Assembly: GCA_947367055.1 (NCBI GenBank)
Contig: CANBCI010000001.1
Location: forward strand, 62,001 to 126,000
Direction of reading: 5' to 3'
DNA from: an uncultured Alphaproteobacteria bacterium
Lineage (GTDB): Bacteria > Pseudomonadota > Alphaproteobacteria > Rs-D84
DNA: 64,000 nt
In this document: positions 17,689-26,098 of the stretch, piece by piece
How positions within the stretch are numbered: position 1 is the stretch's first letter
Layout: each line of letters begins with the position of its first letter
Program-made: the position numbers and the translations under genes
The notes under the pieces: generated by a model
Database searches by the model: none
Seen by the model: only the letters and a program-made list of their open reading frames with translations
Told to the model about the DNA's origin: nothing

Positions 17689-18228
17689 ATGCAAAACATG
17701 TTGATTTTAGGCATAATTTCTGTGACTGCGCTGATTTGTATCGGCATTGCGATATACATGTACCGCATCACCGCGCAAATGCGCGACATACGCAAAACAT
17801 TGGCGCATCAATACAACCTTATGGTGAAAATTCAGACCGTCCTAAAAAACAAAACCGCAACAAACGCGGTTGCGGAAAACGCCGAAATGATATATCAGGA
17901 TTTACTGCAAAATCTTATCCCGATTATGGCGGCGATTGACATAATGCCGCGCGCGACATCCGAACACCCATTGTGGCGGGCGTTGGGCGGAATAATGGAC
18001 GAATACGCAAAAAATCCGTTCGCACTTGAAAAATTACGCCGTGCAATAAAACTGGACCCGGACGTCGCCCGAAATATAGACAATTATATGAACCGCGCGG
18101 ACAGATTGCTAACCCACCTGACAACAACAGAGCCGAACGGCATTCTGGCGGCGACATTTACAGACGGCCTGCTGGGGCAATCGCTTACATTCTTTGCACA
18201 GGCAAAACAACTGGCCGCCGGGGAATGA
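17689..18228 (+). CDS. Membrane-anchored hypothetical protein coupled to sufB
   Basis: I do not recognise this 179-residue protein. One N-terminal transmembrane helix (residues 4-26) is followed by a helical, probably cytoplasmic or periplasmic domain without Cys. The ATG at 17689 has GGGGA 6 nt upstream; an in-frame ATG at 17668 lacks a site. Its last codons overlap the first ATG of sufB (ATGA, 4 nt), so the two are translationally coupled. That may link it to iron-sulfur assembly, but nothing in the sequence proves this. Confidence 0.65.
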   Translation: MQNMLILGIISVTALICIGIAIYMYRITAQMRDIRKTLAHQYNLMVKIQTVLKNKTATNAVAENAEMIYQDLLQNLIPIMAAIDIMPRATSEHPLWRALGGIMDEYAKNPFALEKLRRAIKLDPDVARNIDNYMNRADRLLTHLTTTEPNGILAATFTDGLLGQSLTFFAQAKQLAAGE

Positions 18229-19565
18229 TGCAACGCATGGCGAAACTGTCCGAAAATCTTGTACGCGAAATATCCCACCGCCGGGGCGAGCCGGAATGGA
18301 TGACACAATGGCGTCTAAACGCATTTGAACAGTGGAAAAAAATGACGGAACCCCATTGGGCGGAATTTGAATATGACCCGATTGATTATGATGCGTTGAA
18401 TTATTATAACGAACCGGCGCAGATTGATAATTCCGATTTGAAAAAAACGTATGAAAAAATGGGCCTGCCCGAAAGCGAGCAGCGTGCCCTGCTCGGCATG
18501 GCGACGGACACCGTAATCGACAGCGCGTCCGTCCACACGTCGTACACGGAACAATTAAACAAACTGGGGATAATATTTCTGCCGATGTCGGATGCGGTGC
18601 GTCAATATCCTGATTTGGTCCAAAAGTATTTGGGTTCTGTTGTCGGGCCGGGCGACAATTTTTTTGCCGCATTGAATGCCGCCGTGTTTTCGGACGGAAC
18701 ATTCGTGTATGTGCCTAAAAATACAAAATGCCCGATTGACCTGGCCAGTTATTTTAGAATCGAAACCGCAAAAATCGGCCAGTTTGAACGCACACTGATT
18801 ATTGCGGATACTGGGGCCGAACTATCCTATATGGAGGGATGCAGCGCCCCGCGCCGCCCAAACCACCAATTGCACAGCGGGGTTGTTGAAATCGTTGTAT
18901 GCGACAACGCGCATGTAAAATACGCAACCGTCCAAAACTGGTACGCGGGCGAATGGAAAAATGGGAAAAACGTCGGCGGAATACTAAATTTTGTTACCAA
19001 GCGCGGCCGGTGCGACAAAAACGCGACGCTTGACTGGACCCAGGTGGAAATCGGATCTGCAATGACATGGAAATATCCGTCGACAATTCTGGCCGGTGAC
19101 GGCGCAAAGAGCGATTTTTATTCCCTGGCCATAACACGCGGCGGTCAAATGGCCGACACCGGGACAAAAATGATACATATCGGTGACAACACGACATCCA
19201 ACATTGTCTCGTACGGCGTCGCCGCCGACAATTCAAACCAGACATTTCGCAGCCTGGTAAGTTTTTCGGGAAAAAATTCAAAAAACGCATCAAAGTGCGA
19301 CACGCGCCTGATTGGGGGTGCGGCAATTGCGAACACCCTGCCAACAATTGTGCATGGAAATGGTGAAAACCAACAAAGCCACGAGGCCGCCACCGGCGCA
19401 ATTGATCCGGCGCAATTGTGGTTTTTGGAACGCGGCGGAATCCAAACAGACGAAGCGACGGCCCTGATTATCGGCGCAAGTGCCGCACCGGTGATATCAC
19501 GCCTGCCGATGGAGTTCTTGGTTGAATCAAAACAATTGATTCAAATGGCGTTGTCACAGCAATAA
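18225..19565 (+). CDS. sufB: Fe-S cluster scaffold protein SufB
   Basis: Core of the SufBCD scaffold on which iron-sulfur clusters are built. The 446 residues include the family regions SVVGPGDNFFAALNAAVFSDGTFVYVPKN, GAELSYMEGCSAP, NWYAGEWKNGKN and TRGGQMADTGTKMIHIG. Near the C-terminus are SRxxK-like and HEAATGAIDPAQLWFLERGGI motifs. It overlaps the preceding gene by 4 nt. In most genomes sufC follows directly; here an exported-protein gene on the other strand lies between them, and sufD is not in the window. Confidence 0.95.
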   Translation: MMQRMAKLSENLVREISHRRGEPEWMTQWRLNAFEQWKKMTEPHWAEFEYDPIDYDALNYYNEPAQIDNSDLKKTYEKMGLPESEQRALLGMATDTVIDSASVHTSYTEQLNKLGIIFLPMSDAVRQYPDLVQKYLGSVVGPGDNFFAALNAAVFSDGTFVYVPKNTKCPIDLASYFRIETAKIGQFERTLIIADTGAELSYMEGCSAPRRPNHQLHSGVVEIVVCDNAHVKYATVQNWYAGEWKNGKNVGGILNFVTKRGRCDKNATLDWTQVEIGSAMTWKYPSTILAGDGAKSDFYSLAITRGGQMADTGTKMIHIGDNTTSNIVSYGVAADNSNQTFRSLVSFSGKNSKNASKCDTRLIGGAAIANTLPTIVHGNGENQQSHEAATGAIDPAQLWFLERGGIQTDEATALIIGASAAPVISRLPMEFLVESKQLIQMALSQQ

Positions 19566-19572
19566 ATTTATA

Positions 19573-20220
19573 TTATTCCACCACCCAGTTGCAACGTTTA
19601 CTAGCAATTTCAGAAGTTATTACAAATACGCCGGTTTCATCCTTGTATTCATTTCGACAATTGTCCCTTACGCAGCGCGAAGACTTCAAATAACAATCCG
19701 TAATTTTCATATTCGCCATGCTGGGTGTGTGTCCGTACGACCACTGCTGATCATTTTCATCAACCCATGCATTATCTACACAACCTTCGCACATAACCGA
19801 CGGACATTGCACGCAGTCGCCCGCGTCCGCTGAATAATAATAACCATATTCGCACGATGCGCTAACTGACACAACCGTCCATGTATCGCACATGCATCCA
19901 CTACCCTGTTCCGTAATTGTAACGTTACCCTCTGTCCTTGTACGTGTTCCGCAAGATGTATAACAAAACCCGGTAGAGCTGCATCGCAGATTACTGTATG
20001 TAGAGTTGACCGCAACATCCGTCACGCCGCCACCGCACCCGGCATACTGCGGAACGCAATTGCTGATATGTGTTGTGCCGCCACCCAGACACCATGCACA
20101 TTTGTTTGATTCATTTGCGCAATATACGTTATTGCCACTACTGCCATAGATAGAATACGCACCATATGCGCCATACATATTGCATAAAACAACAACAGCA
20201 ATCACAAATCTCTTTAGCAT
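19573..20220 (-). CDS. Exported cysteine-rich protein downstream of structured RNA A
   Basis: Function unknown; 215 residues. A signal peptide (MLKRFVIAVVVLCNMYGAYG) is followed by about 20 Cys in patterns such as CAWCLGG, CVQCPSVMCEGC and CGTRTR, so it is probably disulfide-stabilised outside the cytoplasm. The ATG at 20220 has GAGGA about 9 nt upstream. It is preceded by a promoter, a 191-nt structured RNA and a terminator whose U run ends 7 nt before that ribosome site. Its 3' end nearly meets the convergent sufB. It looks inserted into the suf locus. Confidence 0.75.
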   Translation of the reverse strand: MLKRFVIAVVVLCNMYGAYGAYSIYGSSGNNVYCANESNKCAWCLGGGTTHISNCVPQYAGCGGGVTDVAVNSTYSNLRCSSTGFCYTSCGTRTRTEGNVTITEQGSGCMCDTWTVVSVSASCEYGYYYSADAGDCVQCPSVMCEGCVDNAWVDENDQQWSYGHTPSMANMKITDCYLKSSRCVRDNCRNEYKDETGVFVITSEIASKRCNWVVE

Positions 20221-20241
20221 TGCGACAATTCCTCTTTCAAC

Positions 20242-20432
20242 AAAAACCACCAAAAAACGGTGGCTGGGGGATGAGAACAACTTCGAGAAATTGTGGGCTT
20301 ATTTATCTATATCGCCGCCCCCCAGCACTCTGGCCGGGGCACTTTTCATCACACAAAAAAAGACACTTTTACGCTTTTTTAGCATGACGCTCGAAAAGGG
20401 TTCTCATACCCGTCGACAGAACACCCGTCGAC
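20242..20432 (-). ncRNA. Structured leader RNA, copy A (unassigned family)
   Basis: Candidate 191-nt RNA, listed in RNA sense. Hairpin H1 spans 20432-20412 (7-bp stem, loop GGUGUUC). Hairpin H2 is at 20411-20398 (GGG, loop UAUGAGAA, CCC). Seven bases of the H2 loop (20407-20401) pair with 20277-20271. Helix P3 pairs 20395-20390 with 20287-20282 and encloses two hairpins plus the motif GAUAUAGAUAAAUA (20313-20300) and ACAAUU (20294-20289). The terminator CCACC/GGTGG plus five T is at 20263-20242. Copies B and C keep the same order with changed but paired bases. Whether it works in cis on the gene at 20220 or as a free RNA is not known. Confidence 0.75.
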
Positions 20433-20439
20433 AAAAATC

Positions 20440-20468
20440 ATTATACGCAGGCGTTCTTTGCAACGCAA
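20440..20468 (-). promoter_or_regulatory. Promoter of structured RNA A
   Basis: TTGCGT (20468-20463), a 17-nt spacer and perfect TATAAT (20445-20440). The predicted start point about 7 nt on matches the first base of hairpin H1. The -35 box overlaps the -35 region of the divergent sufC promoter. Confidence 0.75.
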
Positions 20469-20485
20469 GTTATTTATGATATAAT
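20458..20485 (+). promoter_or_regulatory. Promoter of sufC
   Basis: TTGCAA (20458-20463), a 16-nt spacer and TATAAT (20480-20485) with an extended TGA just before it. It overlaps the divergent promoter of RNA A. Confidence 0.75.
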
Positions 20486-20508
20486 GTCACAGACATACAG
20501 GATTAAAA

Positions 20509-21186
20509 ATGCTGGAAATTAAAAATTTAACCGTATCAATGGGCGGGAAAACGCTGTTGCGTGATATAAATATGAATGTTGCGCGCGGCGCGCGCCACTT
20601 GCTGTCCGGACATAACGGGTCGGGTAAATCAACACTGGCGTCAACAATCGCGGGGAACCCGGAACTAAAAATTGACAATGGGAAAATAATATTCGACGGT
20701 CGCGATATAACAAATGAAAACACAACCACGCGCGCGTTGCTGGGGATATTTCTGGGGGCGCAAAACGTTCCGGAAATTCCGGGGCTTACCGTTTTGTCTT
20801 TCCTAAAGCATTCGGCCGCCGCGCATCATCATTTTCAAACGGGTCGCGATTTGTCCATGGGGGAATTCCTAACCCGGCTGGAAGAAGTCCGCGAACGGCT
20901 GTCCATTCCGAAAGAATGGCTAAACCGCAGTGTAAACGTCGGCTTTTCCGGCGGCGAACGAAAACGCCTGATGCTGTTGCAACTGATTATGACGGAACCA
21001 AAATTTGCAATTTTGGACGAACCTGATTCCGGCGCGGACGCCAAGACCCAGGAACTGATTGCGCGGACAATGCGTGAAATGTCCGGCACAACATTTTTAT
21101 TTATCAGCCACCAGGAAAAATTCACACAACTGGTCGGCCCGACCAATACAACGGTTATGTCAAACGGGCAAATCGATGCAAAATAA
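20509..21186 (+). CDS. sufC: Fe-S cluster assembly ATPase SufC
   Basis: ABC-type ATPase of the SufBCD complex. Its 225 residues have Walker A GHNGSGKST (about 34-42), the SufC-type signature FSGGERKR, Walker B FAILDEPDSGAD and the switch His in ISHQEK. It is somewhat shorter than the usual 245-250 residues, mainly at the C-terminus. It has its own promoter, separate from sufB by an inverted exported-protein gene, and is followed by an unrelated membrane-protein gene rather than sufD. Confidence 0.93.
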   Translation: MLEIKNLTVSMGGKTLLRDINMNVARGARHLLSGHNGSGKSTLASTIAGNPELKIDNGKIIFDGRDITNENTTTRALLGIFLGAQNVPEIPGLTVLSFLKHSAAAHHHFQTGRDLSMGEFLTRLEEVRERLSIPKEWLNRSVNVGFSGGERKRLMLLQLIMTEPKFAILDEPDSGADAKTQELIARTMREMSGTTFLFISHQEKFTQLVGPTNTTVMSNGQIDAK

Positions 21187-21202
21187 ACAAAAGGGAAACG
21201 GC

Positions 21203-22147
21203 ATGAAAAAAAATGCATCCGCAACAAACGAAACGGCAAAACTTTCAACATGGCTGCTCAAGGCACCATTGAAATTTGCGTTGTCGGCAACACTGCTGTC
21301 TTTGGCGGCAATATTTATTTATGCGCTTATCGCACGGCAAGGAACCGTCGCATGGCCGATATTTTCAATATTCGGTGTGATTACCGCGATATGCGCGGTC
21401 TGGATGTTGCGCCGTACGCCGTCGGTGCAATTAAGTCACCGTGAATTTGTTGCGATTGATTTGGGGATTAGCATCATTTTAATTATCATGCCGATTGTCC
21501 TGCTTGTGGCGGGATACTTTGTAATTATACCGTTAATCGGCAAAATGATAGCGCAACAGTCAATTATCTCGCTTGCCATACTGGGGATTTTTGCTTGCAT
21601 TATATCAATGTACCAAATCGGCCTGTCGATTATAAATATGCAACCCGTGTACAACAGAACGCGGACACTTGGCGTGCCAAAATGGAAGGCCATATTTTCC
21701 CTGCCGTTTTCATTGCTGGCGATTCCGTGCTACATGCTGGACGATAAAAAGAACACAACACAGTCTGTTAAAATCGGCAGCACATGGTACGACCGCTTTA
21801 TCAATCAAATTATATCGCGTGACATGTACATATGGGCTGCAATTATAGCAACGACATTCGCCGCCGTTTTAATCGCCCCGGGGGCGGCGATAATAATACT
21901 GCCGATGGTGGTATCAGAAATATTGATTTACCTGATTTGGGAAAAAGTAACCGGGCGCGAAAAACTGCGTAAAAATATTGGCGGCGCATTTGCAACAACC
22001 GCGGTGATTTTAAACATACTATTTGTTGCAATGTATGTAATTTGGATTGGCGCCAACATCAACACGCGCCATAAAATCGCAACGGAAATATCGGCGCAGT
22101 ATGCCGAAACAATAACCATAACGGACACGCAAAATACTGCACAGTAA
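21203..22147 (+). CDS. Multi-pass membrane protein of unknown function
   Basis: 314 residues with about seven transmembrane helices: residues 25-48, 55-72, 88-112, 120-145, 160-180 and two or three near the C-terminus. I see no catalytic motif. The ATG at 21203 has AGGGA 6 nt upstream and follows sufC by 16 bp, so it is probably co-transcribed. It is not SufD, which is soluble. Confidence 0.65.
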   Translation: MKKNASATNETAKLSTWLLKAPLKFALSATLLSLAAIFIYALIARQGTVAWPIFSIFGVITAICAVWMLRRTPSVQLSHREFVAIDLGISIILIIMPIVLLVAGYFVIIPLIGKMIAQQSIISLAILGIFACIISMYQIGLSIINMQPVYNRTRTLGVPKWKAIFSLPFSLLAIPCYMLDDKKNTTQSVKIGSTWYDRFINQIISRDMYIWAAIIATTFAAVLIAPGAAIIILPMVVSEILIYLIWEKVTGREKLRKNIGGAFATTAVILNILFVAMYVIWIGANINTRHKIATEISAQYAETITITDTQNTAQ

Positions 22148-22189
22148 AAAACGCGCTATGTGCACGAATACAAGGCATAGGAGATTTTT

Positions 22190-23236
22190 ATGAATGGAAT
22201 AATATTATTTGCGGCAACGGTTGTTTTTCTGTGGATGGGCCGATCGATTTTAATACCGTTGCTGGTTGCGGTGTTTATGTGGTATCTGATAAACGCAATC
22301 GCCGCGTATTGTCGCAAACTGTTCCCATACAGTGACCAAAACGCCAGAAAAAATCACACTGTTGCGGCACGTGCATTGGATTGGACATCAAACGTACTTG
22401 CCGCGGCGATTTTGTTTGGCGTTATATACCTGTTCGTGACGCAGGTTCGCCCCATGTTTTCAGAACTGATTGCGTCCCTGCCGGGGCTGCAGCATAAACT
22501 GGTTGATTTGGGCGATTATCTGTCTGCATCGGTCGGATTAAAATTTGATGCAAACATTTTGCCCAACATAACCCAGATTGCAAAAAATGTTGGTGCGTCG
22601 GTCGCGTCAATCGCAACCTCGGTCGGAATGATTGTCGTATATATGTTGTTCATGTTTGTGGAACAAAGCACATTCAACCGAAAGTTCGCCGCCCTGTTCC
22701 CGAACAAAAACAAATACAAAAAAATGCGCTATATCACCGAAAGCATCGATACAAACATGAAAAAATATCTGTTTATGAAAACAATGATTTCCGGCGTAAC
22801 GGGCATATTGTCGTACATATGGTTGCATATGATTGGCGTTGAATTTGCCGGTGTTTGGGCATTTATTGTTTTCGTCACCAGCTACATTCCCACAATCGGT
22901 GCAATCGTGGCATGCAGCCTGCCTATACTTTATTCAATGGCCACAACGGGCGGACTGCAGCAACCGATACTGACGGCAATCGGCCTTATTGGTTTGCAGA
23001 TACTGTTCGGCAATATAATTGAACCGAAACTGACCGGGTCAACATTGAATTTATCTACGCTGGCGATATTGATAAACCTGGTATTTTGGGGAATGATATG
23101 GGGCATCGCGGGCATGTTTTTCAGTATACCGCTGCTGGTCGCAACGTATATTATCACCGCACAATTTGATTCAACGCGTTGGGTTGCGGTTCTGTTGTCG
23201 GCGGACGGTCAAATCCCCGACAAACGCGACGAATAA
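22190..23236 (+). CDS. AI-2E (PerM/YdiK) family transporter
   Basis: 348-residue membrane protein with eight predicted helices in the family arrangement: LIPLLVAVFMWYLINAI near the start, a soluble middle region, then FAGVWAFIVFVTSYIPTIGAIVACSLP and GNIIEPKLTGSTLNLS near the end. The substrate of this family is uncertain (quorum signal, Na+/H+ exchange or lipid-linked roles have been proposed). It lies in the same direction as sufC and the preceding membrane gene, 42 bp downstream. Confidence 0.85.
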   Translation: MNGIILFAATVVFLWMGRSILIPLLVAVFMWYLINAIAAYCRKLFPYSDQNARKNHTVAARALDWTSNVLAAAILFGVIYLFVTQVRPMFSELIASLPGLQHKLVDLGDYLSASVGLKFDANILPNITQIAKNVGASVASIATSVGMIVVYMLFMFVEQSTFNRKFAALFPNKNKYKKMRYITESIDTNMKKYLFMKTMISGVTGILSYIWLHMIGVEFAGVWAFIVFVTSYIPTIGAIVACSLPILYSMATTGGLQQPILTAIGLIGLQILFGNIIEPKLTGSTLNLSTLAILINLVFWGMIWGIAGMFFSIPLLVATYIITAQFDSTRWVAVLLSADGQIPDKRDE

Positions 23237-23249
23237 TTTTTCCCCGTGA

Positions 23250-23702
23250 TTATTTCAGCCGCGCCATTACTGCGATCGCATTTTCCAGAATTACACGCGC
23301 CGCCTCGGAATCGAGGCGCGCTTTTATATCCGCAACCCTGACGCGCCCCATTTGCTCCTGGGCGGCATGACTGGTCAAATTTTCTTCGATAAACGCAATC
23401 GGCAGTTCGGTCAACGCGGCCAAATCCGATGCAAATTTGCGAACATCCGTTGCGGTTTGCGACGGCGTGCCGTCCGCATGCACCGGCAACCCGATAATAA
23501 TCCCCGCGACTTGCTCTAGCGCCGCGATTTCGGCGATTTTTTGTGCGATTGCCCCGCCCGCGCCACGCGACACAATCGCATCGCGCACAAAAACAAATTC
23601 ACGCGACGCGTCGGACACCGCGACGCCCGTTCTGCGGGCGCCCCAATCTATTCCCAATATGCGCCCTGCGCGTGGAAAAGCCTTGAAATCTGGCAAAATC
23701 AT
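23250..23702 (-). CDS. ruvX: YqgF/RuvX family Holliday-junction-type nuclease
   Basis: RNase-H-fold protein (150 residues) involved in 16S rRNA 5' processing and possibly junction resolution. Family motifs are ILGIDWGARRTGVAVSD (first catalytic Asp), GLPVHADGTPSQTA, FIEENLTSHAA (catalytic Glu) and a C-terminal DSEAARVILENA (catalytic Asp). It is convergent with the AI-2E family gene and divergent from gatC, whose promoter lies in its first codons. Confidence 0.92.
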   Translation of the reverse strand: MILPDFKAFPRAGRILGIDWGARRTGVAVSDASREFVFVRDAIVSRGAGGAIAQKIAEIAALEQVAGIIIGLPVHADGTPSQTATDVRKFASDLAALTELPIAFIEENLTSHAAQEQMGRVRVADIKARLDSEAARVILENAIAVMARLK

Positions 23703-23710
23703 TGTATAAT
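23683..23710 (+). promoter_or_regulatory. Promoter of the gatC operon
   Basis: TTGAAA (23683-23688), a 16-nt spacer and perfect TATAAT (23705-23710), inside the start of the divergent ruvX gene. Confidence 0.7.
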
Positions 23711-23739
23711 TTCCTCTGCATTAAATAATAGGATTCAAA

Positions 23740-24033
23740 ATGGCATTTAGCAAGCAGCAATTACGCAAATTCGCAGATTTGATTCGCATTGAAATTCCGG
23801 ATGAAAAACTGGAACAAATGAACATTGATTCCGTGGTTGATTGGCTGGACAAACTGCAAAAGATTGATACGACCGGCGTCAAGCCCATGCTGAACCCGGC
23901 CGAACACGCCCTGCCGCTGCGCATGGACTCGGTGACGGACGGCGATATTCGTGACGCGGTTTTGGCGAACGCACCGGACAAATCCGGCGTATCACGTGGA
24001 TACTTTGCCGTACCAAAGGTTATGGATGAATAA
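23740..24033 (+). CDS. gatC: Asp/Glu-tRNA amidotransferase subunit C
   Basis: Small subunit that holds GatA and GatB together in the enzyme converting Asp-tRNA(Asn) and Glu-tRNA(Gln) to the correct amides. The 97 residues show the usual helical start (KQQLRKFADLIRIEIPDEKL), then VDWLDKLQKIDTTGVKPM and a C-terminal PDKSGVSRGYFAVPKVMDE. It is the first gene of a gatC-x-gatA cluster; gatB follows after tRNA-Phe. Confidence 0.93.
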   Translation: MAFSKQQLRKFADLIRIEIPDEKLEQMNIDSVVDWLDKLQKIDTTGVKPMLNPAEHALPLRMDSVTDGDIRDAVLANAPDKSGVSRGYFAVPKVMDE

Positions 24034-24034
24034 A

Positions 24035-24496
24035 ATGAAAAATAAAATGCAAGATTCAGACAATGAAATATTCGTGTCGTTCGTTCAATACGAACCATAC
24101 GAACAAGTTCCTAATATAATTGCAACATTGGGGACACTGCCAGTTGAAAAAATTTTAAAACTGCATAAAAAATTGGGCACGCAAAAGATGAAAAAAAACT
24201 CATGCGTGGATCGAATTACTGCAGAATATACAAATACACGTTATTTATGTTACGACAAATGGCATAAGTATTGTGATAGTAGTAGCCACAGCAGCTATAA
24301 TTTATACGGGATGTTCTATATGCACGAAGAATATTTACCCCCGTGCGCAGGGCATAAAAAACCGAAAACAGAAGAACAGATGATACGCATGTGCGCACGC
24401 AATCTGCGCCACGGACGTTGCGTTGATGAATATATGAAAAAAACGCTGGGCGTTGCACTGTTCCCGGACAAGTACGCAAAAGAACATCAAAAATAA
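24035..24496 (+). CDS. Hypothetical protein between gatC and gatA
   Basis: I do not recognise this 153-residue basic protein. It is soluble, with eight or so Cys (LCYDKWHKYC, PPCAGH, MCARNLRHGRC) and many His and Lys, which could bind metal or nucleic acid. The start at 24035 is just past the gatC stop; 24026, overlapping that stop, is an alternative, and neither has a clear ribosome site. Its AT-rich style differs from the flanking gat genes, so it may be an insertion in the operon. Confidence 0.6.
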   Translation: MKNKMQDSDNEIFVSFVQYEPYEQVPNIIATLGTLPVEKILKLHKKLGTQKMKKNSCVDRITAEYTNTRYLCYDKWHKYCDSSSHSSYNLYGMFYMHEEYLPPCAGHKKPKTEEQMIRMCARNLRHGRCVDEYMKKTLGVALFPDKYAKEHQK

Positions 24497-24524
24497 AAAT
24501 CCAAACATAAATAAAGTGACCGAA

Positions 24525-25991
24525 ATGATAGACCTGACGATTACCGAAGCATTAAAGAAATTAAAATCGCGCGAAATCAGCGCCACGGAACTGACGCGTG
24601 CGCATTTGGACAGAATTGAAAAATATGGCGAACAATTAAATTGCTATATAACGGTTACGCCAGAACGCGCGCTTTCCGATGCGGCGGCCAGTGACGCGCG
24701 CTATGCGGCGGGCGAAGCGCTGGCCCTTGACGGGATTCCAATCGGGATGAAGGATTTATTTGCAACGCGCGGCATTCGAACCACGGCCGCATCAAAAATG
24801 CTGGAAAACTTTATTCCGGAATATGAATCAACCGTATCCCAAAAATTTATTGACAGCGGCACCGTTCTTCTGGGGAAAACAAACCTGGACGAATTTGCAA
24901 TGGGAACATTCAGCAAAACCAGTTTCTTTGGCGCACCTGTAAACCCATGGCAAATGGAACGGCGGCTTACGGCCGGCGGCTCGTCCGGGGGTGCGACCAG
25001 TGCGGTGGCCTCGGGCCTTGCCATGGGCGGCACGGGAACGGACACCGGCGGTTCAATTCGTTTTCCGTCGGCGATAACGGGTCTGGTCGGAATGAAACCG
25101 ACATATGGATTATGTTCGCGCTGGGGATGCGTCGCGTTTGCGTCCAGTCTTGACACGCCCGGGCCGATTGCGCGTACCGCGGACGATGCGGCGGCCCTGC
25201 TTGCCGCAATGGCGGGTTTTGACCCCAAGGATTCGACCAGTGCCAAAAACGGTTTTGATTTCAACGGCGAATTGCAACCAATTCTTGGGGGGGGCAAATC
25301 GCTGCGCATAGGGCTGATTAAGGAATTGCGCGATGTAAAAATATCGGACGACATGCAGAAAATATTTGATGCGCGCATTGCCGATTTGAAATCGCTCGGC
25401 GCCGAAATAGTAGAGGTTTCAATTCCGAACATACTTGACGCGTTGGCGGCATACTATATCATCGCCCCGGCCGAGGCATCATCAAACCTGGCGCGGTATG
25501 ACGGAATGAAATACGGCCTGCGTGTTGACGGCACAGACTTAATCGATACATATAAAAAGACCCGCGCCAGCGGTTTTGGCGACGAAGTAAAGCGCCGCAT
25601 GATTATCGGCACCGCGGTGTTAAGCAGTGAATCATACGACGTATATTTCATGCAGGCCGCACGCGTGCGCCGCATGATTGCGGACGCGTTCCGTACGGCG
25701 TTTGACGGATGTGATTTGATTGTATGCCCGTCCAGCGCGGGTGCCGCAATGCCGCTTGACGCAGATTTGACGCCGCTGGAATATTACGCATTGGATTTGT
25801 TCACGGTCGCAATGAACCTGGCCGGGGTGCCTGCCTGCAGTGCGCCGGCGGGATTGTCCGAAAACGGTTTGCCCCTGGGGCTGCAGGTGGTGGGGCCGCG
25901 TTTCGCGGATATGCATGTGTTGCAACTGGCCAAGCACATTCAACAGTTTGCAAACATTGATAATCGTCCGACAAAGGTAATGGGGAAATAA
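24525..25991 (+). CDS. gatA: Asp/Glu-tRNA amidotransferase subunit A
   Basis: Amidase subunit that frees ammonia from glutamine for the tRNA amidation. In its 488 residues the amidase signature is complete: Lys in IGMKDLFATRG, the GGSSGGATSAVA stretch (cis-Ser and nucleophile region) and GTDTGGSIRFPSA. The C-terminal AGVPACSAPAGLSENGLPLGLQVVGP is typical of GatA. The ATG at 24525 is placed at the conserved start (IDLTITEALKKL) with AAGTGA upstream. Confidence 0.95.
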   Translation: MIDLTITEALKKLKSREISATELTRAHLDRIEKYGEQLNCYITVTPERALSDAAASDARYAAGEALALDGIPIGMKDLFATRGIRTTAASKMLENFIPEYESTVSQKFIDSGTVLLGKTNLDEFAMGTFSKTSFFGAPVNPWQMERRLTAGGSSGGATSAVASGLAMGGTGTDTGGSIRFPSAITGLVGMKPTYGLCSRWGCVAFASSLDTPGPIARTADDAAALLAAMAGFDPKDSTSAKNGFDFNGELQPILGGGKSLRIGLIKELRDVKISDDMQKIFDARIADLKSLGAEIVEVSIPNILDALAAYYIIAPAEASSNLARYDGMKYGLRVDGTDLIDTYKKTRASGFGDEVKRRMIIGTAVLSSESYDVYFMQAARVRRMIADAFRTAFDGCDLIVCPSSAGAAMPLDADLTPLEYYALDLFTVAMNLAGVPACSAPAGLSENGLPLGLQVVGPRFADMHVLQLAKHIQQFANIDNRPTKVMGK

Positions 25992-26010
25992 CGAATGGGT
26001 ATAAAAAAAG

Positions 26011-26086
26011 TGGTGGCTAGGGACGGAATCGAACCGCCGACACAGGGATTTTCAGTCCCTTGCTCTACCAACTGAGCTACCTAGCC
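26011..26086 (-). tRNA. tRNA-Phe (GAA)
   Basis: Cloverleaf on the minus strand: acceptor GGCTAGG/CCTAGCC, D arm AGCTCAGTTGGTAGAGC, anticodon loop CTGAAAA (anticodon GAA) in an AGGGA/TCCCT stem, a T arm with GGTTCGATTCC, discriminator A and an encoded CCA. Confidence 0.97.
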
Positions 26087-26098
26087 AACGCGAAAGCA

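Noticed and set aside
20242-20432. 6S RNA or tmRNA as the identity of the structured RNA
   Set aside because: There are three copies, each joined to a protein gene. The order of helices, the pseudoknot and the terminator position do not match 6S RNA. No tag-peptide frame and no proper tRNA-like end with CCA are present, although copy A has a CCACC that looks similar at first sight.
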